This document shows, piece after piece, positions 9,509-19,092 of a stretch of DNA of 64,000 bases (the first letter of the stretch is position 1; each line of letters starts with the position of its first letter). The DNA comes from an uncultured Bacteroidota bacterium (lineage in GTDB: Bacteria > Bacteroidota > Bacteroidia > UKL13-3). Under the pieces are notes generated by a model. The model saw nothing but the letters and a program-made list of their open reading frames with translations, searched no databases and was not told the DNA's origin. The position numbers and the translations under genes were made by a program. The stretch lies in NCBI GenBank assembly GCA_903910445.1, contig CAIVZR010000048.1:62001-126000 (forward strand), given 5' to 3'.

Positions 9509-10288
9509 TCATTCAATAATTGCCATCTTCTTCTTCGCCACTATCTGATTCGCAAAACTAACATCGATGCTACTGTACTTGTCCCATCCGGCCTTTGGTA
9601 ACGCTTGTTTGTAAAATGCTAAGAGTCTTTCAAACTTCCCTTCAATATCATTTGCATCTCCAAAAACAACCTTCGTATCTCCCAGTTTTGTGGTTAAAAC
9701 TATTACACTATCGGATGTTACAAAAATCTGTTCAATCGAGCTAAACCAAAAGGGAGTCTTATGCACATATTGTGCAATACCGGCGCACGTTTTCAGAATA
9801 TTCGAATTGATTGTGTCACATTTAGTACACTTCTCGAAAATGTTGCCATTGCATACAGCAACTCTAGCAGTGAAATTATCACTCAATGGCATCTTCATGT
9901 TTTCTTCATCCACATAGTAACTTTCATTGTCAAGATTAAATACTCGCATGATTGCAGTACGTTGCCAAACCTTAATAAACACTGCCCCATCAACTGCTTT
10001 ATACACTTCAGCTTTTTTTATATGTGGGTTATTTTCCAATAAGTTTTCAATTTTGCTTGCATCAATATTCCCTATACTGTTTCCAATAATTTGCGTCGAT
10101 TGAATATAGTCTAGCACCAAGGCCGAATCAATAAAATGGTTAGTCTCTGTTCCTTCTATCTGGATATTGATCTTTTCACAAATCTGATTTTGTCGGTGTG
10201 CATTAATCATGAAAAACAACACTCCTACACCTGCTATCAAAAGCGTCCAAACAGCAATCATGAGTATTTTTTTTATCTGCACTTTCAT
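9509..10288 (-). CDS. ftsQ: Cell division protein FtsQ/DivIB-like
   Basis: The 259-residue protein has a short cytosolic N-terminus, one membrane helix at about residues 9-27, and a periplasmic POTRA-like domain (INIQIEGTETNHFIDSALV ... IKKAEVYKAVDGAVFIKVWQRTAIMRVF) followed by a beta region. This is the FtsQ/DivIB layout; the FtsQ family is poorly conserved in sequence, so the call rests on topology and position. It sits between murC-murB (9 bases upstream) and ftsA, where ftsQ stands in most dcw clusters. It should bridge FtsL/FtsB and the septal synthase. Confidence 0.88.
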   Translation of the reverse strand: MKVQIKKILMIAVWTLLIAGVGVLFFMINAHRQNQICEKINIQIEGTETNHFIDSALVLDYIQSTQIIGNSIGNIDASKIENLLENNPHIKKAEVYKAVDGAVFIKVWQRTAIMRVFNLDNESYYVDEENMKMPLSDNFTARVAVCNGNIFEKCTKCDTINSNILKTCAGIAQYVHKTPFWFSSIEQIFVTSDSVIVLTTKLGDTKVVFGDANDIEGKFERLLAFYKQALPKAGWDKYSSIDVSFANQIVAKKKMAIIE

Positions 10289-10297
10289 TTTCTAACC

Positions 10298-12598
10298 TTA
10301 TTTTGATTGATATGATTTTTCACCTACTTGCATTACCTCAGTATGTAATCTTACATTAAACTTTGTTTCTATAGTCTCAATAATAAAACTCACCAATTCC
10401 ATAAATTCTTGCGCTGTAGCTCCTCCATTGTTTACAATGAAATTGGCATGCTTCGGCGATACTTGCACTTGGCCATGCATATATCCTTTTAGCCCAGCAT
10501 CTTCAATAAGTTTGCCTGCATACTGCGGTAATGGGTTTTTAAATACACTTCCTGTATTTGGTTTGTCTAGCGGCTGTGCATCCTTCCTTTTTTCAAGTAA
10601 TGTTTTACGCTTTAAACTAACCGCTTCAATATCCTCAGCATGTTTTAATTCGAAGGTGGTCTCTAATATAATATCATTGGCAAATTCAGTGTGCCGATAG
10701 CTAAATTGAATTTCATTTTTCAACTTTTCTTGAACCTTACCATGGCGAATAAATTTTACTTTTCGAATACAATCGAAAATCTCGGTGCCATAAGCTCCTG
10801 CATTCATGCGCGTTGCACCTCCAATGGTAGCAGGCACTCCAGCAGTAGCCTCCAATCCTTCATATCCCAATTTTAGACTTTCCAATACAAATTTGGGTAA
10901 TGAGTAGGAAGCACTTACTGTAAATAAATTACCCTCTTGACTGAAAATTGTTTCGGCTTCTCCCATCGCAAGTACAATGCCGCGAATGCCTGCATCACTT
11001 ACCAATAAATTACTTCCGTTGCCAAGAATAAATAATGGAATCAAATACTTCTCCGCAAATGCTGCCGTAAGTATAATATCATTTTGATTTTTGGGCTTCA
11101 CCAAAATGTCTGCAGGGCCTCCAATTTTTAGCCAGGTATATTTCATCATGGGCTCCTGCGTATGCACACTTCCTTCAATCATTCCCCCTAGCTCGCTCGC
11201 ATATTCGCTTGCATTGATTCTCAGTAGTTCATTTTTGATTGGGAGTACAAGTGCATCTATATCTCCTGCTCCAAGACTTACCATCACCTCCGGATTACTC
11301 GCTGCAATCAATTTCGCTAGCATCTCCTTTGAACAAATACTTTTTTTATTATGAAGCTTATTGAAAATAATTTCAGAAGTAATTCCCTCAATTGGAAGTT
11401 CTCTTGCAGGATAAATATCTAATAAAAAAACCTCATCCAATAAATTCAAGCTCTCTGCAAAACCATCAACGAAATCGCGAGTACGCGAAAATAAATGTGG
11501 TTGAAATGCACCCGTGATTTTTTGATTTGGATAGAGCGCTCTCACAGAACTAATAAACGCCCTCAACTCTTCTGGATGATGAGCATAGTCATCAATGAAA
11601 ATATGTTTCGGATGCTTTAAAATATATTCAAACCGACGCTTTACTCCTTGAAAAGTTTTGAGCCCATCTCTAATTTCATCCGGCATCAATCCCACAGCCA
11701 GCACAGCACTAATTGCCGCTACCGCATTCTCTACATTATGCGAACCAGGTATCCCCGATTCGAGATTCGAAATTCGAATGCCTGTTTGACGATTGAAGTA
11801 ATCGAATATATATACCCCCGATTCAATTCTAATATTCTCTGCAATAATATCGGATTCTGGTTCACTAATTGAAAACGATAAGTGCTTGCCTTCATTAAAG
11901 CTAAGTGGTAAATTTTGCTTGTAAAACAAAATTCCATCCTTGTTTAATCTGTTTGCGAAATCTTGAAACCCTTGATGAAACGAAGCTTCCGAACCATAGA
12001 TGTCTAAATGGTCGGGGTCCATGCTATTGATAATACTATACGTTGGCGACAACTTCAAAAACGAACGATCGTATTCGTCAGCTTCAACAACACATATAGC
12101 AGGGGTTTCGTTGTTAAATGGTAACAACAAATTGGTTTGATAGTTTGTTGCAATTCCTCCTAAAAAAGCTAAGCAATTCTTTCCACTATGATATAATAAA
12201 TGTGCAACCAAGCTCGATGTGGTAGTTTTTCCATGGGTGCCAGCAACAGCAATGGTGGTATAGTTTTCACTAATCAACCCCAGAATCTCTGAACGTTTTT
12301 TTATGGTAAATTGCTGAGCCTGCAATTCATTCCACTCTGCAAAATCTTTTGGAATAGCAGGTGTCAGAACTACCAAGGTATCGTTTATATTTAAATCGTG
12401 GTTCGCAATTGTTTGTGCGCCTTCATCATAATAATGAATTTTTATACCTTCTTCACTGAGTCGCTGAGTGAGCGGTGTTGGTGTTTTATCGTAGCCGCTC
12501 ACAGTCATTCCAAGATGGTTGAAATATCGAGCCAATGCCGACATCCCAATTCCTCCAATACCTAGGAAATAAACTTTTTTATACTGAGCGAACGACAT
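10298..12598 (-). CDS. murC-murB: MurC-MurB fusion: UDP-MurNAc--L-alanine ligase / UDP-MurNAc dehydrogenase
   Basis: This single 766-residue frame carries two complete cytoplasmic enzymes of UDP-MurNAc-peptide synthesis. Residues 1 to about 460 are MurC: GIGGIGMS dinucleotide-like fold at 13-20, ATP loop GTHGKTT at 120-126, EADEYDRSF, DDYAHHP and a full C-terminal ligase domain. Residues from about 480 to 766 are MurB: FAD-binding GNGSNLLVSD (526-535), GVPATIGGATRMNAGAYG, FSYRHTEF, and TGSVFKNP (682-689) containing the likely catalytic serine, ending in the conserved HTEV. MurB makes the substrate of MurC from the enolpyruvyl precursor, so the fusion joins consecutive steps in reverse gene order. 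Its start overlaps the murG stop by one base (TAATG). No internal stop or frameshift is seen. Confidence 0.94.
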   Translation of the reverse strand: MSFAQYKKVYFLGIGGIGMSALARYFNHLGMTVSGYDKTPTPLTQRLSEEGIKIHYYDEGAQTIANHDLNINDTLVVLTPAIPKDFAEWNELQAQQFTIKKRSEILGLISENYTTIAVAGTHGKTTTSSLVAHLLYHSGKNCLAFLGGIATNYQTNLLLPFNNETPAICVVEADEYDRSFLKLSPTYSIINSMDPDHLDIYGSEASFHQGFQDFANRLNKDGILFYKQNLPLSFNEGKHLSFSISEPESDIIAENIRIESGVYIFDYFNRQTGIRISNLESGIPGSHNVENAVAAISAVLAVGLMPDEIRDGLKTFQGVKRRFEYILKHPKHIFIDDYAHHPEELRAFISSVRALYPNQKITGAFQPHLFSRTRDFVDGFAESLNLLDEVFLLDIYPARELPIEGITSEIIFNKLHNKKSICSKEMLAKLIAASNPEVMVSLGAGDIDALVLPIKNELLRINASEYASELGGMIEGSVHTQEPMMKYTWLKIGGPADILVKPKNQNDIILTAAFAEKYLIPLFILGNGSNLLVSDAGIRGIVLAMGEAETIFSQEGNLFTVSASYSLPKFVLESLKLGYEGLEATAGVPATIGGATRMNAGAYGTEIFDCIRKVKFIRHGKVQEKLKNEIQFSYRHTEFANDIILETTFELKHAEDIEAVSLKRKTLLEKRKDAQPLDKPNTGSVFKNPLPQYAGKLIEDAGLKGYMHGQVQVSPKHANFIVNNGGATAQEFMELVSFIIETIETKFNVRLHTEVMQVGEKSYQSK

Positions 12599-13683
12599 TA
12601 TTTTTTCGGTGCTAATTTTAAAATTTCATCAACAATTTTTTCGGTTGCATCCATACGGGCCATTTCCGAAATGTTTTTCTTTAATTCATTTCTATGTTTC
12701 TCATCTTTCATTAATACCAATACCTCATTTACCAATTGTTGTGGAGCATCGGCATCAGTAACCATTAAAGCAGCTTTGCGATTTACCAGCGCCATTGCAT
12801 TCTTCGTTTGATGATCCTCTGCAACATTTGGAGAAGGCACCAGAATACACGCTTTATTCGCACAACTCATCTCGCTTATACTTAAAGCACCTGCTCTCGA
12901 TATTACCACATCGGCAACCGCATAAGCCATATCCATTTCCTTTATGAAATCTACTACCTTAATAAACTCACTATTCAACTGCTTATAATTTTCGTAATAG
13001 TATGCACCTGTCTGCCAAAGCACATTGATCTTGGCTTCCTGTAGTTTCTGAATCCCTGCGGCAATACTTTTATTTATTGTGCCAGCACCCAAACTTCCAC
13101 CTAAAATAAGAAGAGTCTTCTTCTCATCATCAAGCTTGAACAGCTTTATTGCATTGTTTTTTTTACTATAAATATTGATGATGTCTTTTCGAATAGGATT
13201 TCCAGTTTGTACTATTTTTTGAGATGGGAAAAACTGATCCATTCCATCATATGAAACACAAATCGTATTTACTTTTTTGGAGAGTAATTTATTAGTTAAT
13301 CCAGCATATGAATTTTGTTCCTGTATCACCGTTTTAATTCCCATCGAAGCCGCTTCATTCACAATGGAGCCACTTGCAAATCCACCAGTACCAATAACCA
13401 CATCTGGCTGAAAGGATTTGATGATTTTACGAGCTTTGAATTTACTAGCAAGCACCTTAAATGGAAATAATAAATTGCCTAATGTTAGTTTTCTCTGAAG
13501 CCCACTAATCCACAATCCTTCTATCTTGTATCCATTGGCAGGCACTTTTTCCATTTCCATCTTGTCCTGTGCCCCTACAAATAAAATTTCACATGATGGA
13601 TCTCTACGCTTTAATTCATTGGCAATAGCAATGGCAGGATAGATATGTCCGCCAGTGCCGCCTCCTGATAAAATGTATTTCAT
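12598..13683 (-). CDS. murG: MurG: lipid II synthase (GlcNAc transferase)
   Basis: MurG adds GlcNAc to lipid I on the inner face of the cytoplasmic membrane to form lipid II. The 361-residue protein starts with the GGGTGGHIYPA loop (about 7-17), has VIGTGGFASGSIV near 95, the IQEQNSYAG segment, LGGSLGA as the second glycine loop, and the donor-binding SRAGALSISEM and PSPNVAEDHQTKNA motifs. It lies 17 bases after ftsW and overlaps murC-murB by one base. Confidence 0.96.
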   Translation of the reverse strand: MKYILSGGGTGGHIYPAIAIANELKRRDPSCEILFVGAQDKMEMEKVPANGYKIEGLWISGLQRKLTLGNLLFPFKVLASKFKARKIIKSFQPDVVIGTGGFASGSIVNEAASMGIKTVIQEQNSYAGLTNKLLSKKVNTICVSYDGMDQFFPSQKIVQTGNPIRKDIINIYSKKNNAIKLFKLDDEKKTLLILGGSLGAGTINKSIAAGIQKLQEAKINVLWQTGAYYYENYKQLNSEFIKVVDFIKEMDMAYAVADVVISRAGALSISEMSCANKACILVPSPNVAEDHQTKNAMALVNRKAALMVTDADAPQQLVNEVLVLMKDEKHRNELKKNISEMARMDATEKIVDEILKLAPKK

Positions 13684-13700
13684 TGCTGTATGTTTTTTAT

Positions 13701-14918
13701 TTATGATTGAATGGTATTGTTTTTGTGTTCTGCTTCCGCCTCAATTCTAGCTTGCTCTTCCTCATTCTCATCTATATGTCTGCTTACACTTAAAATACAT
13801 CCAAATGCAAAGCAAGTAAACCACAAACTAGTTCCACCCATACTTACCAATGGCAATGGTAATCCCGTAACAGGAAATATATTTACAGCAACGGCCATAT
13901 TGATAAATGCCTGAATAACCAAACTAAAACTTAGACCAATGGCCAGCAATGCACCAAAAGCTCTAGGGCTTTTCATTGCAATTCTAATCGTTCGATATAG
14001 TAAAAGCAGATACAGCGAAATAACTGCCAATGCCCCAAACAATCCATATTCTTCTATAATGGTTGCATACACGAAGTCGGCATACGGATTGGGAAGAAAA
14101 TTCCTCTGTGTACTCTTCCCCGGCCCTTTGCCAAAAACACCTCCTGTAGCTATCGCTATTTTTGCCTGCTCATTTTGATAGGAAGCCGTTTTATCATCAC
14201 CACCATAATTCTCTATCCTCGATTGCCATGTGGCAACACGCCCAAGTTTTTTCACTACTGAACTTGGTAAACTCTTCACCACAAATATTGCTGCGGTTAA
14301 TAGAATAATCCCCGATATCATCAGCAATAAAATGTATTTAACATTAATTCGACCAATAAACATGATGATTATCGAAGTCATAAAAAGCACTGCTGCCGTC
14401 GAAAGATTCGCAGGAAAAATCAACATGCAAATAACAATCACTGAAACTAAAATGGGAACAAATGCTTTCTTGAATTCTTTAATCTCTTCTTGCTTTTTAG
14501 AAAGCTGCCGGGCTAAAAACATAATTAGCGCAATCTTTGCCAAATCGGAAGTTTGAAATGAAGTATTAATGATGGGAAGTGTTATCCATCGCTTGGCATC
14601 ATTTACATCGCTTCCAAATATCAAAGTATAGAGTAGTAAAGGAATCGATGCTAACCATAAAATCTGCGCCACTCTCGAATAATATCGATAATCAACCAAG
14701 TGGCAAAAATATATGATCAGAAAACCTACGAAAACAAAGAGTAATTGCTTAAAGAGATAATACTGGGTATTGCCTGCTTTTTTTGTATATACAAGTGTAC
14801 CTGTGGCACTATATATTACAGCCATACTAAACAACGACAATACCACCACAATCATCCAAATAGCGAAATCGCCTTTGGTGAGCTGTGTGAAGCGCTTGAT
14901 GGTAGAATTGATATTCAT
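13701..14918 (-). CDS. ftsW: FtsW: septal peptidoglycan polymerase (SEDS family)
   Basis: The 405-residue protein has about ten hydrophobic helices and SEDS-family features: a WQSRIENYGG loop with QNEQAKIAIATGGVFGKGPG, a DFVYATIIEEYG motif (catalytic aspartate region of FtsW/RodA) and the closing PVTGLPLPLVSMGGTS. FtsW polymerises glycan strands together with FtsI. The C-terminus is a charged cytosolic tail. Located between murD and murG, as in other dcw clusters, which favours FtsW over RodA. Confidence 0.95.
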   Translation of the reverse strand: MNINSTIKRFTQLTKGDFAIWMIVVVLSLFSMAVIYSATGTLVYTKKAGNTQYYLFKQLLFVFVGFLIIYFCHLVDYRYYSRVAQILWLASIPLLLYTLIFGSDVNDAKRWITLPIINTSFQTSDLAKIALIMFLARQLSKKQEEIKEFKKAFVPILVSVIVICMLIFPANLSTAAVLFMTSIIIMFIGRINVKYILLLMISGIILLTAAIFVVKSLPSSVVKKLGRVATWQSRIENYGGDDKTASYQNEQAKIAIATGGVFGKGPGKSTQRNFLPNPYADFVYATIIEEYGLFGALAVISLYLLLLYRTIRIAMKSPRAFGALLAIGLSFSLVIQAFINMAVAVNIFPVTGLPLPLVSMGGTSLWFTCFAFGCILSVSRHIDENEEEQARIEAEAEHKNNTIQS

Positions 14919-14940
14919 TACTTAGCTAGGATAAATCGAA

Positions 14941-16284
14941 TTATAAATCTCTTACCGCTTTTTTAAATTGACGGCCACGGTCTTCATAATTTTCGAACAA
15001 ATCGAAACTTGCACAGGCTGGCGACAATAATACTTTATCTCCTTTGGCCGCAAAGCGATACGCTACATTCACTGCTTCTTTTGCTGAAGTAGTATTGATA
15101 ATCATATCTACATCATTCATAAATGCTTCATGAATCTTGCGATTGTCCTTACCAAGGCAAACAATGAATTTCACTTTCTCTTTTACCAATGGTTTTAATA
15201 ATGCATAATCATTACCTTTATCTTGACCACCTGCAATCCATATTAATGGGGCATCGCTGCATTCTAAAGCATACCAAGCACTATTAACATTCGTTGCTTT
15301 AGAGTCATTGATGAATTCAATTCCTCCTACTTTGGCAACAAATTCTAAGCGATGCTCCGCATTTTCGAAATCTTGCAAACTCTCTCTAATGGTTTCTTTA
15401 CGCAAGTTGTAAATTTGTCCTACAATAGCCGCAGCCATTGAATTGTAAGTGTTGTGTTGCCCTACTAAAGCAAGTTCGTTGATGTACATATTGAATTCCT
15501 GATTATTGTATTTTATATTTAATTGTTCATTTTCTTTATAAGCTCCCTCACTCAGTATTCCTTTTATACTAAATGGCAATCGTTTTGCATTTGTTTTTAC
15601 CAATTGCATATGCTCCATGGTAAGAGGATCATCGGCACAATAGATGAAGAAATCATCAGCTGTTTGATTTTGTGTTACTCGAAACTTTGAAGCGATATAA
15701 TTCTCGATTTTATACTCATATCTATCCAGATGGTCGGGAGTGATATTGCATAGTATCGCAACCTCAGCCTTGAAATCGAACATCCCATCTAATTGAAAGC
15801 TGCTTAATTCAAGAACATAGTACTCGAAATCCTCCGTGGCTACCTGTCGCGCGAAACTCTCACCTACATTGCCGCCTAAGCCAACTTTTAGTCCCGACTT
15901 TTTAAGAAGATGATAGATTAATAGCGTAGTTGTGGTTTTACCATTGGTTCCCGTGATGCAAATCTTTTTGGCATTCGTATATCTTCCGGCAAATTCAATT
16001 TCACTTATTACTGGAATATTTCTACTATGTAATTCCTTTATCAAAGGTGCCTTGTCGGGTATTCCAGGGCTTTTAATCACTTCATCAGCATTTAAAATTT
16101 TAGCCTCGGAATGTTGCCCTTCTTCATATTCTATTTGATGCTCGAGCAGCTCCGATTTGTATTTTTCTTTAATAATTCCTTGATCACTTAAAAACACATC
16201 AAACCCTTTTTGTTTCGCAAGAACAGCAGCACCTGTGCCGCTTTCTCCGGCTCCAAGTATGACGATGCGTTTCGAGGTATTCAT
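14941..16284 (-). CDS. murD: MurD: UDP-MurNAc-L-alanine--D-glutamate ligase
   Basis: This is a Mur ligase of 447 residues with an N-terminal Rossmann-like GAGESGTGAAVLAKQKG, the ATP loop GTNGKTT at 112-118, YVLELSSFQLD, NITPDHLDRY, and FINDSKATNVNSAWYAL with AGGQDKG in the C-terminal domain. The ELSSFQL and DSKATN motifs distinguish MurD from the other Mur ligases. It adds D-glutamate to UDP-MurNAc-L-Ala in the cytoplasm. It lies 20 bases after mraY and 22 bases before ftsW. Confidence 0.96.
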   Translation of the reverse strand: MNTSKRIVILGAGESGTGAAVLAKQKGFDVFLSDQGIIKEKYKSELLEHQIEYEEGQHSEAKILNADEVIKSPGIPDKAPLIKELHSRNIPVISEIEFAGRYTNAKKICITGTNGKTTTTLLIYHLLKKSGLKVGLGGNVGESFARQVATEDFEYYVLELSSFQLDGMFDFKAEVAILCNITPDHLDRYEYKIENYIASKFRVTQNQTADDFFIYCADDPLTMEHMQLVKTNAKRLPFSIKGILSEGAYKENEQLNIKYNNQEFNMYINELALVGQHNTYNSMAAAIVGQIYNLRKETIRESLQDFENAEHRLEFVAKVGGIEFINDSKATNVNSAWYALECSDAPLIWIAGGQDKGNDYALLKPLVKEKVKFIVCLGKDNRKIHEAFMNDVDMIINTTSAKEAVNVAYRFAAKGDKVLLSPACASFDLFENYEDRGRQFKKAVRDL

Positions 16285-16304
16285 GAGTTAATTGCGACTA
16301 ATTT

Positions 16305-17573
16305 TTAACGTAGTTTTAAAGTGATGAAACAAACGATAGCAAGCATAATTCCTATAATCCAAAAGCGAGTCACAATTTTGCTTTCGTGATATCCACTCTT
16401 TTGATAATGATGATGTAATGGCGACATCTTAAACAAGCGATTAGCTTTTGCATACTCCAGTCCATACTTGCGCTTGCGATATTTAAATACACCAACCTGC
16501 ATCATGACTGATAAATTCTCAACCAGGAAAATGCCACACAGGATGGGAATCAAAAGCTCCTTACGAACCATGATTGCAAATGCAGCGATAATTCCTCCCA
16601 ATGGAAGACTGCCTGTATCACCCATAAATATTTGTGCTGGAAATGAATTGTACCATAGGAAACCCACGGTTGCACCCACAAAAGCACCAGCGAAAATTAA
16701 TAGCTCCCCAATATGAGGGATATACATAATATTGAGATACTCACTGAATACTTTATTACCAGAGACATAGGCGAAGATTCCAAGCACTGCTCCAATGATT
16801 GCGGAGGTTCCTGTTGCAAGCCCGTCAATACCATCGGTAATATTCGCACCGTTAGATACAGCGGTAATTATGAAGATTACAATAGGAATAAAAATGATCC
16901 AAGCCAATGAATTGCAATCGTTGCAAAACCAAGAAATCAATTTTTCATAATTGAATTCATGCGACTTTACAAATGGAATGGTGGTTTTAATCGAATGCTG
17001 TGTTCTAACGTAATAGGTATTTCCATTGATTACTTCTCGTTTCAAAGAAGTGGTGTCTACATTTAATGTTACGGCTTCCTTAGGTGAGATAAACTGACCA
17101 GTTACAACGTTTTTATTATAGTATAAGGTAGCCCCTACGATGATTCCAAGGATCACTTGTCCTAATACCTTGAACTTACCTGCAAGTCCTTTTTTATCAT
17201 TCTTAAATACCTTAATATAGTCATCTAAGAAACCGATTAAACCCAACCAAATGGTACAAATGAGCATCAAGATTACATATACATTCGTGAATTTGGCAAA
17301 TAATAAAGTGGGTATTATTATCGCTGATAGGATAATCAATCCGCCCATGGTAGGTGTTCCTATTTTTTGTTTTTCTCCCTCTAAACCTAAATCACGAATT
17401 GTCTCTTTTACTTGTAAGCGTTGAAGTTTGGCAATCAAATTTTTTCCAAAAACAACCGTAATAAGTAATGATAAAATTACTGCCATCGATGTACGGAATG
17501 AAATGTATTGGAATACACCTACTCCTGGTAAACCGTAGTGCTCTTTTAAGTAATCAAATAAAAAATAAAACAT
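16305..17573 (-). CDS. mraY: MraY: phospho-MurNAc-pentapeptide translocase (lipid I synthase)
   Basis: MraY transfers phospho-MurNAc-pentapeptide to undecaprenyl phosphate. The 422-residue, multi-helix protein shows [11 protein letters not shown] (about 52-62), [13 protein letters not shown] with the catalytic [29 protein letters not shown] and [12 protein letters not shown]. It is about 60 residues longer than E. coli MraY because of a soluble insertion near 165-235 between the [13 protein letters not shown] helix and [12 protein letters not shown]; this insertion is familiar from Bacteroidota. It lies between murE (52 bases upstream) and murD. Confidence 0.96.
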   Translation of the reverse strand: MFYFLFDYLKEHYGLPGVGVFQYISFRTSMAVILSLLITVVFGKNLIAKLQRLQVKETIRDLGLEGEKQKIGTPTMGGLIILSAIIIPTLLFAKFTNVYVILMLICTIWLGLIGFLDDYIKVFKNDKKGLAGKFKVLGQVILGIIVGATLYYNKNVVTGQFISPKEAVTLNVDTTSLKREVINGNTYYVRTQHSIKTTIPFVKSHEFNYEKLISWFCNDCNSLAWIIFIPIVIFIITAVSNGANITDGIDGLATGTSAIIGAVLGIFAYVSGNKVFSEYLNIMYIPHIGELLIFAGAFVGATVGFLWYNSFPAQIFMGDTGSLPLGGIIAAFAIMVRKELLIPILCGIFLVENLSVMMQVGVFKYRKRKYGLEYAKANRLFKMSPLHHHYQKSGYHESKIVTRFWIIGIMLAIVCFITLKLR

Positions 17574-17625
17574 ATCGTGTCGTTTAATTGATTTGGTATT
17601 CTCGCTTCTTTTTTCTTTTAAATAT

Positions 17626-19089
17626 TTATTTTTCCATCAGCTCAAAACATATCCTCACTTCTTCTTTATCATCAAAATGGTGTTTAATGCCTGAAATTTC
17701 TTGGTAGGTTTCGTGCCCTTTGCCCGCTATCAAAATGATATCACCTGTTTTAGCATTTGCAACGGCTGTCTTTATTGCTGCTCTTCTATCGGTTATACGT
17801 AAAACCTTTTTATAATATTCACTGGGGATGCCCGCTTCCATCTCATCTAAAATTAGTTCCGGATTTTCTGTTCTTGGATTATCACTGGTAAGAAATACTC
17901 GATCACTTAATTCACAAGCAACTTTCGCCATCACAGGACGTTTCGTCTTGTCTCTATCGCCGCCACAACCAACAATAGAAATTAAGGTTTCATTTCGGGT
18001 CCTGATTTTATTGATTGTTGTCAATACATTTTTTAATGCATCTGGAGTATGCGCATAATCAACAATAGCAATGATTTTAGATGTCGATTGGAAATAATCA
18101 AAGCGCCCATTCACCGATTTTAGAGCAGAAATCGCTGCAAGCAATTCGGTTTTCTCCTTACCCAATAAGAAGGCAGTGGCGTATACCAATGCAATATTGT
18201 AAGCGTTGAATTCACCTGTCAGTTGTATCCAAAATTCTTTTCCATCTATCTGAAGCAACATGCCATTGAAATCCTGTTCCACAATTCTTACACGGAAATC
18301 AGCCATATTATTCATACTGTATGTATAACATGATGCCTCTGTATTTTGTAACATCACCATGCCATTACGGTCATCCTTGTTCACGATGGCAAAAGCCGAT
18401 GAATCCAATTCATCAAAAAACTTCTTCTTAGCATCTCTATATGCCGCAAAGGTTTTATGATAGTCAAGGTGATCGTGAGTAAGATTCGTAAACAAGGCAC
18501 CGGCAAAATGTAATCCTGCAATTCGGTTTTGATGTATAGCATGACTACTACATTCCATGAAAACGAATTCGCAATCGGCAGAAACCATCTCAGCTAGTAA
18601 GGCATTCAATGCAACCGCATCAGGTGTGGTATGCGTAGCCGTTATCGTTTTGTTTAGTATCTTGTTTTCTACAGTAGAAATCAATCCAACACGGTGCCCG
18701 AAGCCACTAAATAATTGATAAAGTAAAGTAACAACAGTTGTCTTGCCATTCGTGCCAGTTACACCAATAAGCTTTAGTTTCGATGAAGGATCACCATAAT
18801 AAAGCGTGGCTATTCTACCCAAACTTTCTGATGCATCTTTAACTTGAATGTAAGTAATGCTATCATGAATTATCGATGGGATTGTTTCACATACAATAGC
18901 CCTCGCACCTTTTGCAATAACCTCTTCAATGTATGAATGGCCGTCCGAATGACTCCCTCTAATCGCTACAAATAAGGCGCTTTCAACTATCTTCCTCGAA
19001 TCAATACACACCTCTGTTATATCACAAGCAGTATCGCCTATGATTTTTACAATGGTACTCGTTTGAATAAGTGTATCTAATTTGATCAT
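17626..19089 (-). CDS. murE: MurE: UDP-MurNAc-tripeptide synthetase, probably meso-DAP specific
   Basis: The 487-residue Mur ligase has the ATP loop GTNGKTT at 112-118, the MECSSHA motif, [11 protein letters not shown], and [10 protein letters not shown]. The substrate-specificity motif DNPR at 403-406 is the form found in enzymes that add meso-diaminopimelate rather than lysine, so the peptidoglycan is predicted to be the DAP type. It lies 3 bases after ftsI and upstream of mraY. No murF is found next to it, so D-Ala-D-Ala ligation must be encoded elsewhere. Confidence 0.96.
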   Translation of the reverse strand: MIKLDTLIQTSTIVKIIGDTACDITEVCIDSRKIVESALFVAIRGSHSDGHSYIEEVIAKGARAIVCETIPSIIHDSITYIQVKDASESLGRIATLYYGDPSSKLKLIGVTGTNGKTTVVTLLYQLFSGFGHRVGLISTVENKILNKTITATHTTPDAVALNALLAEMVSADCEFVFMECSSHAIHQNRIAGLHFAGALFTNLTHDHLDYHKTFAAYRDAKKKFFDELDSSAFAIVNKDDRNGMVMLQNTEASCYTYSMNNMADFRVRIVEQDFNGMLLQIDGKEFWIQLTGEFNAYNIALVYATAFLLGKEKTELLAAISALKSVNGRFDYFQSTSKIIAIVDYAHTPDALKNVLTTINKIRTRNETLISIVGCGGDRDKTKRPVMAKVACELSDRVFLTSDNPRTENPELILDEMEAGIPSEYYKKVLRITDRRAAIKTAVANAKTGDIILIAGKGHETYQEISGIKHHFDDKEEVRICFELMEK

Positions 19090-19092
19090 TAC

